From positions 35,167,705 through 35,231,704 of the forward strand of contig NC_052518.1 of NCBI RefSeq assembly GCF_014356525.2: a DNA stretch of 64,000 nt. The letters are read 5' to 3'. Below, one piece after another: positions 45,019 through 55,078 of the stretch. Position 1 is the first letter of the stretch; each line of letters starts with the position of its first letter. The stretch is from Nilaparvata lugens. Lineage: Eukaryota > Arthropoda > Insecta > Hemiptera > Delphacidae. Below the pieces are notes generated by a model. That model made no database searches, was not told the DNA's origin, and saw only the letters and a program-made list of their open reading frames with translations. A program made the position numbers and the translations under genes.

Positions 45019-45153
45019 CTTTAGATGAACTTGAAGTAACTGAATGCCCACTGTTTGTACCCTGAGGAGTAAATGATATGTTGTGGCCAGCAGTGTGTTC
45101 TGAAGAGACCAGGCATGACTCTTCAATCGGCTTCTCCAAATCTGAATCCCCTG
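45019..45153 (-). CDS. DUF4806-type gene, exon (-)
   Basis: Acceptor TTCATAG (or three bases later at CAG), donor AAAG|GTACAC. A low-complexity Ser/Thr/Glu-rich linker (DLEKPIEESCLVSSEH). Phase fits the flanking exons. Confidence 0.6.
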
Positions 45154-45488
45154 CTATGAATGATTATGTAACGAAATACAATGTACCCTAATAATTGAAA
45201 TATTTGGGGGAAATAATTATTAACTACTATTAAATATATATTACATATTTTCATCATTCTAAAAATGTAGAGAGGAAAGTCTGAGAAGCATGATGACTTA
45301 TTTTGAGAAATCCAATCATAAAAAATGAGAGATAATGAAAAATCAATTGGGGGAGTACAGGATAACTAAAGAGAATTTGCCTTTTTCCAAAAACATTTTC
45401 GTTAGTTTTCACTTGAGAACACCGTAGTGATACTGGGGTCAGTACTTGTGGAAACATTCCATATAACACAAACATCTACTCAACTCAC

Positions 45489-45719
45489 CATTCGTTGTCA
45501 GGATGTGTTGAGCTTCTACATCAACAAGTAGTTCTGAAGGTGGTTCTGGATATTTAATTTGTTTTGTAACCGGAGCTTCATCTTCACTGTCACTACTGAA
45601 TAGTATTTTCTTTACCGGTCTTCTTTTTCGCTTTTCTTTTCCACCTTCATCAAATTCAGTAAGAACTTCAGAATCTGATTCTGCTTTCCTCAACTTCTCT
45701 CTAGCTTTCCGAATATCAT
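45489..45719 (-). CDS. DUF4806-type gene, exon with nuclear-localisation-like segment (-)
   Basis: Acceptor TTTTTTCAG, donor AATG|GTGAGT. It begins DDIRKAREKLRKAESDSE and includes a basic cluster (GGKEKRKRRPVKKIL) next to acidic residues (SSDSEDEAP). This suggests a nuclear protein. Phase continues from the exon at 46084-46313. Confidence 0.65.
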
Positions 45720-46083
45720 CTGAAAAAAGTTTTCACATTTTCAATTACATGGGATCTAATTAAAAGTGAATGGATTAATAATATGTTTTATAAGTTATAG
45801 TTACTTGATGAACAATATTTGAAAATTGATCACTTATGTAGGAATTATTCCAACATAATATATTGTAAATGAAATATGTTATACTGTTATGATAAGAAGG
45901 AAGAATAAAATTAACATATCAAAGCTTGAGATTGTTCAAATATTCAACCATCTTGATTATCTCAAATCTGAAATTGTTTATAGGTAATTAAAAACAGATT
46001 AGAAAGCAAAATTAAATTTGTATTGTGTTTGCATAGCCTATTCATATTATATTAGTCTCAAATTATTCATCTACATTACTGAC

Positions 46084-46313
46084 CTGTTCTATAAAAATCT
46101 CTCTTAATCTCATAGAGGAGCCAAGTTTCTTCGTGTGTATCTTTCGAATTTAACAGGCATTTATTGAATGCAATCGAATTCTTATATGGAGGCCAAAAGC
46201 ACTCTTTTTTTTCTCGGAGTCATCCACTCTTCACGAATAATAGCTAATCCTCTACCTGAGTTTTTCTCAAACTCAATCACAGCAAATAACATAGCTGCTT
46301 CGAATAATAGTCC
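46084..46313 (-). CDS. DUF4806-type gene, first coding exon (-)
   Basis: Acceptor TTTTGTTCTAG, donor ACAG|GTCAGT. The start codon is about 20 bp in: MLFAVIEFEKNSGRGLAIIR, then EEWM. After a run of eight A (46205-46212) the protein continues one base out of frame as ECFWPPYKNSIAFNKCLL. The FAVxEF ... W ... CxWPPY pattern is the usual N-terminal domain of DUF4806 proteins. One A too many breaks the frame. A homopolymer sequencing error is a fair alternative. Confidence 0.65.
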
Positions 46314-47646
46314 CTAGAACAAAAACATTTTGAATTCGGATTAGCTGGGACCTGTAAATAACTTGTTATCTTGTAATCTGGTGATTGGAACAATCATTAT
46401 AATGAAAGATATTAGATTGAGTTGCAGTGTTATCTATTTGATAAGTGCCAAATCAAAGTTAACTGAAAAAATATGTTGGCGCATGTTTCCCTTAACCAAC
46501 ATTATGACTTGAAAAGAGTTTTAAAAATCGGATTTCACTAGATTAGGCTTATAGTCAAGATGTGTAAGCTTACCTACTATTTTTTTAAATACAAAGAATT
46601 TAGTCTTATCATGAACTTACAAAACATGGCATTAATGTTTAGCTAGAGCCAATAGCTTTGCAAAAACATGAAATGCTTTGTGCTAAGTAGAAATGAGTTA
46701 AGTTACCGTACTAGTAGCATCTAGATGGCATAAGTTAACAGTCAAGTATGATACCATCTTAAGATAAATCTTATAATTAATTTTCTAAGTTATTTTCATG
46801 CCAATAATTGAATAAATTAAAAAATAAACCTTGAATTCATTCCAACTTTTTGTTATACTAGGACAATAAATAACAAGTGGTGGTCGTTTTCCCATAATTT
46901 AGTTAGAAAATGAATTGACCTTACTAGGTTATCTAGTTCTAATTTTAATCAAGTTAAATAGCCTATAGCCTAATAATAAACTTACAAAACCTATTTTCAG
47001 AAGCTAGCCTAACCTGTCTAGTCACAACTCCAAGAGTAACTCTGCGCATTTATACTGAGAATATAATAATAACTTAAGCTAAACTAGAACAAGACTAGCC
47101 TAGCAAATAAGAAGTTATGATTGGGGTTTTGATCATAGAAATAGCACGTTAAAAGTAGCCTAAAACTTGTAACTTATCATTCCTCTATAGTTTGATCGAG
47201 GTAGGCTAATATTAAAATAATAGTTTGAATCAGTTGAATTCAAAAGATCAGTGTAAATGTAGGCATTTTTAAAGTCCACCAAGTGTGAACTTGCTGGAAC
47301 AATCTGAATAGAGAATATAATTATTAAGAACCATATTATACATCTATGAAAAGATGAGAAACGCAATTTCACAACTTCAGACTTAATATAAATGATAAAT
47401 GTTTTTTTACAGGAGGCAAATTACTTTTTTTTTGAGGAACAAAATTTTATAAAATATGGCATGATTGTAAGGTATGATCCAGTAAAAACAAAGTGGAGCA
47501 TGCTTCTAGCCTATCACAATAAGAATTCAAGATCATTTTGATTGCATTAAAATAATTATAAACTTGATAATAACATTGAAAACGATATTGCTTTTATAGT
47601 TTATCATAAATATAGTGATTAATCAAAAATATAAAGATGTTTTACT
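46314..47646. other. Probable first intron of the DUF4806-type gene
   Basis: AT-rich, no protein-like frame. Lies between a possible donor at 47648 and the acceptor before 46313. Confidence 0.5.
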
Positions 47647-47649
47647 CAC

Positions 47650-47830
47650 CAATCCACAATGAACGCACAACGACCAAATACTACACAGCAATCCAAAATG
47701 GCAGACAGGCAAAGGCAACTCAATTACTCAACTACAGCCAACCAACGAGCAAGCCACAAGGCATCAGCCGATGAGTGGCCGACTATCGAGTATCGATATT
47801 ATCGATATTTATATCAATACTGTATTTCCA
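47650..47830 (-). promoter_or_regulatory. Putative promoter and untranslated first exon with DRE-like boxes (-)
   Basis: GC-richer than its surroundings. Two TATCGATA boxes lie at 47791-47798 and 47800-47807 and a third at 47993-48000. TATCGATA is the core of the insect DRE element found in housekeeping promoters. On the minus strand, the segment below it has no start codon in frame and ends in a consensus donor (ATTGG|TGAGT at about 47649). Inference: transcription of the transposon genes starts here. Confidence 0.45.
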
Positions 47831-48349
47831 ATTACCATTAAGGTGAGCCTACTTTGAAAAACATTAATCTTCTATTTAGATATCAAAAATCGAGGTATCA
47901 AAAATATTTTTTAGAAGTTTGAGGTTCAGACTTTTGATGTTCAAGACATCGCTTTTATAACAAAAATGTTGTTTGCTGGTGAGATAGATGGCTATCGATA
48001 GTTATATGGAATTGATGTTTGAGCTTCGATTAATTAAAGCATCGACTATTTTATCCTTAATACTTCTTAGCAAGTTAGCAATAATTGGTTGACTAAGACG
48101 AGTGCTGACGAGGTGAGACCCCAGAAAATAATTTATTATATATATAATTTATGATATACCGGTATATTTATATTAAATATTATTTATTATAATAAATAGT
48201 ACCTACTAAGTTATATATTAAATACGGTAGTAGTCGACTAGCTTGCCTATAATAATTAGTAGTCATTGTGGTGGTCTTAGCAAAACACATTTCATTATAA
48301 TATAATAATAAAATAGATGCAAGCAATGAACATGCACAGTGATGTTAAT
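47831..48349. other. Right-hand non-coding part of the transposon
   Basis: AT-rich, no gene recognised. Includes the third TATCGATA box. Confidence 0.5.
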
Positions 48350-48557
48350 GCAATTTTTGGTTGGCCCAAAATATAACCACATCTGTTGGCCGAATGAATG
48401 CAATTAAAGGTTGGCCCCAAAGAAAACAGATTAGTTGACCCATTGATTGCAATTATTGGTCGGGCCAAAAATGGCTTTTGGTTGGCACCCCAACCAACCA
48501 ATCCCCAACAACGCCAACTAATTTTCAATGTTGGGCCTAGGTTCTGTGCTACTTGGG
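48350..48557. repeat. Right subterminal repeat zone
   Basis: TTGGCC motifs (GGTTGGCCCAAAA, TGTTGGCCGAATG, AGGTTGGCCCCAAAG, GGTTGGCACCCC) spaced at about 35-50 bp, mirroring the left end. Confidence 0.8.
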
Positions 48558-49974
48558 ATTGTTTAGAGAGTTTATTGTAGCAGTAATTTCATTTTCATTG
48601 GTAGGTGTCAAGAAGAAAGAGTTGTAATGCTCCTCACATGAGTCCTTGAAATTATTACATGTTGTTGCAATGATATTATTTGACTTCAATTTCTCAGCAT
48701 AAAGTTTTCCTACGCGAGCAAAATGTTGATTTTGTGTATCAGCTTCTATTTTGGGAATTTTTTTAGTATGTCTTCTACCTAACAATTTGTTTAGAGTTTC
48801 CCAGATTTTCTTAGAGTTGTTTATATTCTGATTAATTTTATTCTCATAATACTCACATTTATTCTTTGTTATTAATTTATTAAGAAGATTTCTGTAATTT
48901 TTATACTCATTTCTTAAACAGTCATTGAAAGGCTGCTTTGAAAGTGTTTTAAACAATTTGTCCCGTTTTTTAATAGAATGTACAATACCACGCGTAATCC
49001 AAGGTTTAAGGGGTTGTAATTTATGCGGAATCTTTACTGTAACTGTTGCAAGTTCATTGTGATTTGATATTTTGTCAGTTAAAATTTGCATTGCTTCATT
49101 CACATGTAAATTGTCATCTAATAGGTTATCCCAGTTTTCAGTTTCAATGGATAATATTAATTTATTGAAATCTATTTTATTGAAAGAATTATTTTTACTT
49201 ACAATTTTGTCAGTTGAAAGATCAATGTGGATGCTGACACAAAAGTGATCAGTGATGTTTGTTTTTATTACCGAACTTAATACATTGTCGGGATTGAAAG
49301 AGGAATTCTTTAAAAATATGTGATCGATAATCGATTCAGTGCCGTTTTGAACTCTAGTAGGCTTGTTTATGTATGATTTTAAACCATTCAAAGATAAAAT
49401 TCCGAAATATTCATTAGTCGCAAGCGTAGACTTATTCAGATGTATATTCAAGTGACCGACAACAATTATATTGGGCTTTTTTTGATAGAATACAAACAAT
49501 CATTCAAACAATTGAGAAAATTGTCTACATTGGTTGAAGGAGACCTATAAACAGCGATAAGTGTTATCTTATCCTTCGCACCTGGCACATGTACATCCAA
49601 AAGAATTGAGTTAGATTCTTTTATTTCGTAATCCAACTCATCTACTATAAAATTACATTTGAAAAATACACAAATTCCATCACATTTATTTGTTTTACAT
49701 GGCTTGTTAACTAAAAATTAAAATCATCCTCTTCAACTATCCAAGTCTCACTGAGGATAATAATAAGAGACTCTAATGAACAATTACTGATCATGTATGA
49801 CAGCTCATCAAAATTCTTTCGCAAACTTCTTATGTTTACGTGAATAATGTTCAGGTAAGATTGATTATCATTACTACCAAACAACTCAATCTGAGATTGA
49901 AAAATATCCTCTATTATAATAGTATTGTAAGTCTCAAGAGAAATATGCTCTTCAGGGTCATTTATAAGAACCAT
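48558..49974 (-). pseudogene. LINE-3 ORF2, endonuclease and start of RT region (-)
   Basis: The frame 49974-49711 opens ORF2 with LNIIHVNIRSLRKNFDELSY and IILSETWIVEEDDF. After a frame change a short stretch (49710-49500, YRSPSTNVDNFL) leads to the frame 49499-48549. That frame has NIIVVGHLNIHLNK, where the usual GDFN is GHLN, so the catalytic Asp is lost. It continues with ITDHFCVSIHID, LKPWITRGIVHSIKKRDKLF and INSLNN, where the CMC-like transposon cuts in. The RT part lies at 38512-39267. Confidence 0.85.
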
Positions 49975-50192
49975 ACAATAAAAGGAAAAATTAATGGGAA
50001 AACGAAAAATAAGCTATTTAAAATCGTGTAATAAAGGAGAAATTAAAAAACAATTAAGAAGGAATAGAATTAACTCTGAGAAAAAAATAGGAGAAAGTTA
50101 AAGTTAAAGGAGATAAGAGAGCCTTTTACTATTAATGAAAAAAAAAATACAGAGCTCGGTCATCTCGTGACTCATATCGCCACATTTAAATA
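49975..50192 (-). other. LINE-3 spacer between ORF1 and ORF2
   Basis: About 220 bp of non-coding AT-rich DNA between the ORF2 start and the pogo-like insertion. Together with 57446-57496 it is the original ORF1-ORF2 spacer. Confidence 0.6.
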
Positions 50193-50559
50193 CAGTAGAA
50201 CCTCTGTATAACAAAGTTGATCATCCCGAGAAAAAATTTGGTGCCGAGAGGTATTCGTTATTGAGGGGTTCTGTCAAGAAAACTGCCACGATCCTAAGGA
50301 TCTTATAATATCGTATCACGGCGGTAAATAATGAATATGGTACATAAAACATATCATCGCGAACGTAGGTAGGGTACCTATTAGGCCAATATTAATATGG
50401 AACTTTGAAAATTCATGCTGTTGAAAAAAAAAACATTTTTTTTTTAATATTTGTAGAACGTAGTAAGTAAACTCACCAATTTATTTCCAGAAAGCTTGAT
50501 TTGTACTATTAGTAGAGTTTAATCAAAGTACATACTCTGTAGCAATAGTAGTATAAAAA

Positions 50560-50595
50560 GGGCGACTCTGGGACACAAGTGTCCCAGAGTCGCCC
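50560..50595. repeat. 36-bp perfect palindrome near the left tip
   Basis: GGGCGACTCTGGGACACA followed by its exact reverse complement. It begins 13 bp from the element end and has an identical partner 13 bp from the right end. Confidence 0.97.
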
Positions 50596-50969
50596 TTCAC
50601 CTCAAGGTCACCCAGGTCAACCAAACCTAACCTCAAGGTGATCCAGGTCAACCAAACCTAACCTCAAGGTCATCCAGGTCAACCAAACTTAACCTCAAGG
50701 TCACCCAAGTCAATCAAACCTAACCTCAAAAAAAAAATAAAAACATTTTTTAAAAAAATTAAAAACACATAATCGGGAATAAATTGAAAATATATCAAGA
50801 AAAAAAAATTAAAAACAAATAAAATCGGGAATAAATGAAGAAAAAAAAAGAACTCTGGGCTCTGAACTCTGAACTTGGGGCTCTGAACTCTGAACTCGGG
50901 GCTCTGAACTCTGGGCTCTGAACTCTGAACTCGGGGCTCTGAACTCTGAACTTGGGGCTCTGAACTCTG

Positions 50970-51278
50970 GACTCAGGCTCTGAACTCTGGACTCAGGGCT
51001 CTGAACTCTGGACTCTGGACCCTAAACTCTGAACTCAAATGTCCTGCATTGTTGAAAATGTCTGTCAACGAGATAATACCATGATTATGTAGTTCCTTCT
51101 CCTCAAGCTCAATCACTGCATCCCGCAGACATAGCTCACTGTTTGACAACATGTTGCAGTAGACGGAATACCTCTCAGTGCTGACAAGCTGTCTTATACC
51201 AAACAGAGAAAAGTGGTGGTGGTAGTGGTGGGGATAACCTTCCTTGTCAACAGGTCTATGACAATGCCACCCCATCAT
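50970..51278 (-). other. Short frame in the left inverted repeat, duplicated in the right
   Basis: The frame MMGWHCHRPVDKEGYPHH...FGIRQLVSTERYS...LSNSELCL is 101 codons here and 108 codons at 55853-56179 (+). The latter has nearly identical sequence up to the minisatellite. The ends are translated minisatellite. Conservation may only reflect that the two arms were copied from each other. No domain known. Confidence 0.4.
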
Positions 51279-51349
51279 GACTCACTTCTCAATTCTTCAT
51301 TATCATTAGTATGAAGAAGTATCATATTCTATAAGTCTTTATACATAAA

Positions 51350-51425
51350 TCCTTTATGGTGTAGTGGTTAGCAAGTCAGCTTCCCAAGTTGGAGGTTCCA
51401 GGCTCGAATCCAAGGCGGTAAAGGT
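51350..51425 (+). tRNA. tRNA-like sequence, anticodon CCC (probable pseudogene)
   Basis: The A box TGGTGTAGTGG fits TRGYNNANNNG exactly, and the B box GGCTCGAATCC fits GGTTCGANTCC with one change. A five-pair stem (TCAGC/GTTGG) encloses the loop TTCCCAA, giving anticodon CCC (Gly). The acceptor TCCTTTA can pair with TAAAGG in six of seven positions, but four extra bases separate it from a poor T stem. A degenerate tRNA or tRNA-derived promoter is the best reading. Confidence 0.45.
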
Positions 51426-51645
51426 AAGTATTAAAGGTCAGTATCAACAGAACCAGAGGATATATTTTTTTGTATGTAGTGGGTAGAGAAAAGAAAACCA
51501 TATTTTTATTCTTCCCATATACATTTATTTTCCATTATAAAACAGAATATATATATTAGTCATTGAAAATCCTCTTCTATATTTTGTGGTCTCCTGATAG
51601 ACCTCTGCTGACCTTTCCTCTCATTCTGAAATGCTGCATACTCCA

Positions 51646-52062
51646 TCAGTTTGTACAGTATCCCAAAAAGCAGCACTGTAGATAGATATTAGTAGAGCAG
51701 GGTCTCCTGAACAGCCCTCTGGTCACCCCACCACTGCCAGTCACCCCGCTGCCAGTTGTCCGGCCGCCACCGGTCGCCTCACCACTGCCAGTCACCCCGC
51801 CGCCGGTCGTCCAGCCGCCGCCAGTCGCCCCACCACCGCCAGTCATCTGGCCACCACTGCTGGTCGCCCCACCACGACCGGTCGCCCCACTGACAGCTGC
51901 CATCCCGCCACCAACAGTCGACCTGCTGTGGCTGGCAATCATCCCACCGGCTGAGGCCAGGATGGCTTCAATTTGACAGTGGTCCTTCATATATAGGGGA
52001 CTCTGGCTCGGGATGGTCATGCAGGACCTGTCACTCTGCATGGTCATGGAGACCTCTATCAC
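51646..52062 (-). other. Gly-rich frame over a GC-rich minisatellite
   Basis: 139 codons whose centre is GGGATSGGQMTGGGGATGG-like, produced by a 30-40-bp GC-rich tandem repeat (51715-51905, CCACCACTGCCAGTCACCCC units). The flanks read MIEVSMTMQSDRSCMTIPSQ, shared with the right arm at 55522, where the repeat is missing. I consider it a translated minisatellite and not a proven gene. Confidence 0.4.
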
Positions 52063-52447
52063 ACCAGATTAATGTGTCCATGGTGGACATGCTGGATTGG
52101 GATGTCCATGGGAGGCTCTGGATCAGCATGGCCGTGCTGCTCTGGATCGGGGTGGCATTGAAGATGGATATTTTCAGTGACTCCCACTTCGCCTCCTCCA
52201 TGTTAGGACATTTAGCATGGGCATTCTCAATGACCCTAGCTCCTCCTGTCCCATGGACCATGCTCACCAGTATTCAGCGTGTCTGTGGCGGGATTGCAGG
52301 GTCATCCACTCAGTGGTCAGTCAGTCAGTTCAATTACTGATCAGTCAGTCAGTTCAATTACTGTTCAGTCACTGTTCAATTACTGTTCAGTCACTGTTCA
52401 GTCACTGTTCAATTACTGATCAGTCACTGTTCAGTCAGTGGCACTCA

Positions 52448-52790
52448 GAATGTACTTATAGCTAAACTATATCTAAGGAGATGGTAGGTAATAAGTAAAC
52501 AGTTTGGAATACAATTAGATCTTTATTGATCAATTCAACATCCATTTCATTGAAAAGTTTACTACAAGCAGGTATATCTCTGTTCCAAAATCCAAGTTGT
52601 TTATCATATTGAGTGTGCGGAAAAGTGATGTATCCATGATGTTTCTCCTTGGTCCATGTCAAGCAGGTGATGTCCCAGGTAGTAGACTCCTTTTCCAGCA
52701 CTAGTCCTTGGCAAGTCCTCTATGTTGATGTCTGATAGTCTTCGGATGATATTCAGTGATACCTCTGGAACACTGTTTCAGATAGAGACA
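52448..52790 (-). pseudogene. Unknown Polinton-element frame (-)
   Basis: The frame 52701-52462 includes HHGYITFPHTQYDKQLGFW and NRDIPACSKLFNEMDVELIN. Upstream, in another frame, SLNIIRRLSDINIEDLPRTS continues the same protein-like quality, so one frameshift near 52640 probably splits a ~110-residue protein. I do not recognise it. It could be the end of a structural gene lost in the deletion that created the element. Confidence 0.4.
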
Positions 52791-52798
52791 ATACCCTG

Positions 52799-53212
52799 TC
52801 ATTGTTGTTGAATCACCTCACAACCTCTTCCCTTCAGGTAATTGATGCTCCTTCGAGTCAAAAGTATAGGTGTAGTAGTATTTCTCACCACTACATCATC
52901 CTCCTCCTCCTCTTTCTCTTCCTCCTCCTCTTCCTCTTTCTCCTCCTCATTCTCTTCCTCTTCCACCTCTACCTCATTGTTCTCCTCCATATCATTTTCC
53001 TCTTCCTCATCTTCTACATGATCCTCATCCTTCATCAGATCGAATGGGGAGATTGATGGCAAATTTGTCTCACCATAGTCACCCCACTTCGAGAATAGGA
53101 GTACCATCTTCTCTATTGTTCCAGATACACAGTTGATCCACAAAATGTCTGTTCTCCACAGATGATTCCGGCACAATGAATCTAATCTGCTATATATCCA
53201 ATATATAGCCAT
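52799..53212 (-). CDS. Acidic protein of unknown function (-)
   Basis: 137 codons. The N-terminal half reads MAIYWIYSRLDSLCRNHLWR with WINCVSGTIEKMV. The second half is a run of about 50 mostly Glu/Asp residues. The end is SINYLKGRGCEVIQQQ. It lies 50 bp downstream of the phospholipase gene on the same strand. The acidic run partly reflects a CTC/TCC-rich simple repeat. No family recognised. Confidence 0.4.
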   Translation of the reverse strand: MAIYWIYSRLDSLCRNHLWRTDILWINCVSGTIEKMVLLFSKWGDYGETNLPSISPFDLMKDEDHVEDEEEENDMEENNEVEVEEEENEEEKEEEEEEEKEEEEDDVVVRNTTTPILLTRRSINYLKGRGCEVIQQQ

Positions 53213-53262
53213 ATTTGTACAGCATTTTGATTTTGATTGTACCTCAATATATTACCTAGTGT

Positions 53263-53883
53263 CTAAGGTGTTGCTGGTCTCTGCTTTCTCAAGTAAAGAC
53301 CTTTACCGACCTTTGATCTCTGCTGTCTCAAGTAAAGACCTGTACCAACCTTTGGTTTCTGATGTCTCAAGTAAAGACCTCGACCTCCTTTCACTGATTT
53401 TTTCTTTGATGGCTGAATCTTTTGTTTCTTCCCCTTCTCAGCCACCCTGCTGACTTCCTTCAGTGATCTTTTCATACCTCCCCCAAATTTTGCCTTAGCC
53501 TTCATGATGTTGGTGACTGCTAGTGCTGCAGCTTTTTCCAACACCCCTGCATCTTCAGATCTCACTCTGTCCCAGGCTCTCTCTGCCAAGATGTTGTCTG
53601 CTACTGCTCTGCTTGCTGTATCACCACTCTTGGAATAGGCAATATCATGCTCCTTGCAAGCCTGATCAAGTTTGTTGATTCCTGGATCACCTTCTGCTAA
53701 TTGCTTCTGAAGTTTTGTTCCTGGTCCACAGTATTGATAGCCAGGGATATGAAGTTCAACTGGTAGAATGTTGATTGCCTTATTAACTATTGTACCAGCA
53801 GCTCCCTTGTATAGCTGACAGAACACCTCTTCCTCTATAGATCTTCTGACTTTTCTCCTTACGAAAATCATGCCTTGGAGCAA
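53263..53883 (-). CDS. Phospholipase A2-like protein, parvovirus/adintovirus type (-)
   Basis: The core shows the calcium loop GYQYCGPGTKL and the catalytic helix LDQACKEHDIAYSK (His-Asp dyad), about residues 45-85 of the 206-codon frame. This is the compact PLA2 of parvovirus VP1 N-termini, also carried by adintoviruses and Polintons, where it is thought to help particles cross membranes. Downstream lie a helical segment and a basic KKGKKQKIQPSKKKS-type cluster. The C-terminus repeats GLYLRxQRxKVGxG three times. It overlaps the preceding frame (53783-54175) by about 100 bp, with a frame change. The active-site residues are intact. Described only. Confidence 0.82.
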   Translation of the reverse strand: MLQGMIFVRRKVRRSIEEEVFCQLYKGAAGTIVNKAINILPVELHIPGYQYCGPGTKLQKQLAEGDPGINKLDQACKEHDIAYSKSGDTASRAVADNILAERAWDRVRSEDAGVLEKAAALAVTNIMKAKAKFGGGMKRSLKEVSRVAEKGKKQKIQPSKKKSVKGGRGLYLRHQKPKVGTGLYLRQQRSKVGKGLYLRKQRPATP

Positions 53884-55078
53884 TAGATCCTCTCCCAGTC
53901 ACTTGTCTCTCAGAATGTCTTTGACCACCATCTCTGCTATCATCCAAAAGGTGTTTGATTGTATTCTTATACTTGGCTTTGTTGTAGTTAACAATCTCAG
54001 CTCTTGGATCATTGTTCTGTCTGTGCACACTGGTCCAGTTCAATATTTCTCCATAGGCCTGTCTGTCAGTGGATTCAACTAATGCACGATTTGGATTCTT
54101 CTTGAAAATCAACTCACAAAGTCCCAATGTAGCTGTGAAGGTCTTTTCTTCCTGATCTACAGGGTCAGTCAGCACAATTTCATCACCATTCTCTCCAAAA
54201 GTTGAATACTTATTGCCCAGTTAGTAAGCATTGTCTCTCACTCTTGGCCCAAAAGTGTCATCAAAATTGTCATTGTTCTTGCTCAATGATCCTCTAATGT
54301 AATCAGCTACCTGTTTTCCAGCTAGATCAGTTTGATCAAGGATATTCTGAACTGTTGTACTGTGACTTTCATTCAATAATTGTTCAACATTCTTATCATC
54401 ATCCTGTCCATCTCCAGACAGCTCCTCATCACTGCTATCATCATATCCTCTACTCATATTATACTCCTCACCCTCATCCCCTTCAAATGCCTGCTTTCCT
54501 GCTTTCCATAGTTGCCGTCCAACTCCTGAGGTGCCTGCCATTGGACTTGAAACTTCTCCAGTTCCATATGATTCAAATGTTGGTGACTCTTCATCAATGC
54601 TGGAGAGTTGGAGCTTATGTTTTGCTTTACTTGCACCAGTAAGTCCACGCCTTGTATATGTGGCATGTTTAACAAATGGTGTTGTTGGTGGAGTAGGATA
54701 TGTGTGGTGTGTTGATGCTGCTGAGAAAGGACGATGCTCTGATGATAACAACTCTGGCTTGGATTGTCTCTGCCTACCCTTCACATGCCTGGAGCGCATT
54801 TTTATTCTAGGCTTCAGATACCTGGGACGCTTCTTGGATGCTCTTGATGGAGGTAGTTGTGGTTGTTGAACTGGCATCTGTTGGAGAGTTTCGACTAGGT
54901 TGACTAGTGGCTCAGCTAGAGGTTTGAAGTGTTCCACATGTTTCTCTTCTGCAATCTGTCTACCCAGCATGATTTCCTTATGCCTCCTTTTGATTTCATG
55001 CTTCAACCTAGCAATCTCCAATATGGTAGGAGCAACCTCCTCCAATGTCAGCTTATGGTTCCTTTGTTTGATATACAT
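53783..55078 (-). pseudogene. DUF8207-like protein with an in-frame stop (-)
   Basis: The frame 55078-54224 ends at a TAA (54221-54223) that lies inside the conserved region: FGPRVRDNAY, stop, then LGNKYSTFGENGDEIVL in the same frame, and FTATLGLCELIFKKNPN and VHRQNNDPRAEIVNY. This matches the DUF8207 pattern (lG.r...Y.lGnk ... tpGLweLi ... hq.nnDP). The N-terminal 200 residues are a basic, low-complexity region starting with a helical segment (EIARLKHEIKRRHKE). In known elements this gene neighbours the PLA2 gene, as here. Role unknown, probably a minor virion protein. Confidence 0.65.

Larger units (their letters stand above)
39268..48557. mobile_element. 9.29-kb TNP2/CMC-like DNA transposon
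   Basis: Ends are CCCAAGTAGCACAAAAGGTA (left) and, reversed, CCCAAGTAGCACAGAACCTA (right), continuing as GGCCCAACATTGAAAATT on both sides. It is flanked by AT (39266-39267 and 48558-48559), and the LINE ORF2 frame fits back together across it. It holds two minus-strand genes: a TNP2-type transposase and a spliced DUF4806-type gene. Clustered TTGGCC motifs near both ends look like subterminal transposase-binding repeats. A 2-bp duplication would fit the Mirage branch of the CMC superfamily. The ends do not begin with CACTA, so the class is provisional. Confidence 0.82.
50547..52447 (+). repeat. Left long terminal inverted repeat (~1.9 kb)
   Basis: From the tip inward: 36-bp palindrome; four copies of a ~30-bp unit (AAGGTCACCCAGGTCAACCA, AACCTAACCTC); poly-A-rich DNA; 20-30-bp units of GAACTCTGAACTCGGGGCTCT (about 50851-51040); a segment with a frame found in both arms; the tRNA-like sequence; about 450 bp absent from the right arm (51493-51950); a conserved 300-bp block; and a TCAGTCACTGTTCAATTACT minisatellite at the inner edge. 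Confidence 0.85.

Noticed and set aside
50851..51040. Regular short repeats suggesting a CRISPR array
   Set aside because: Contiguous tandem units of a minisatellite without spacers, in eukaryotic DNA.
51646..52465. Several overlapping open frames on both strands of the TIR
   Set aside because: They run through minisatellites (CACTGTTCAATTA, CCGCCACCGG) and have low-complexity translations; only the arm-shared frame is mentioned, with low confidence.
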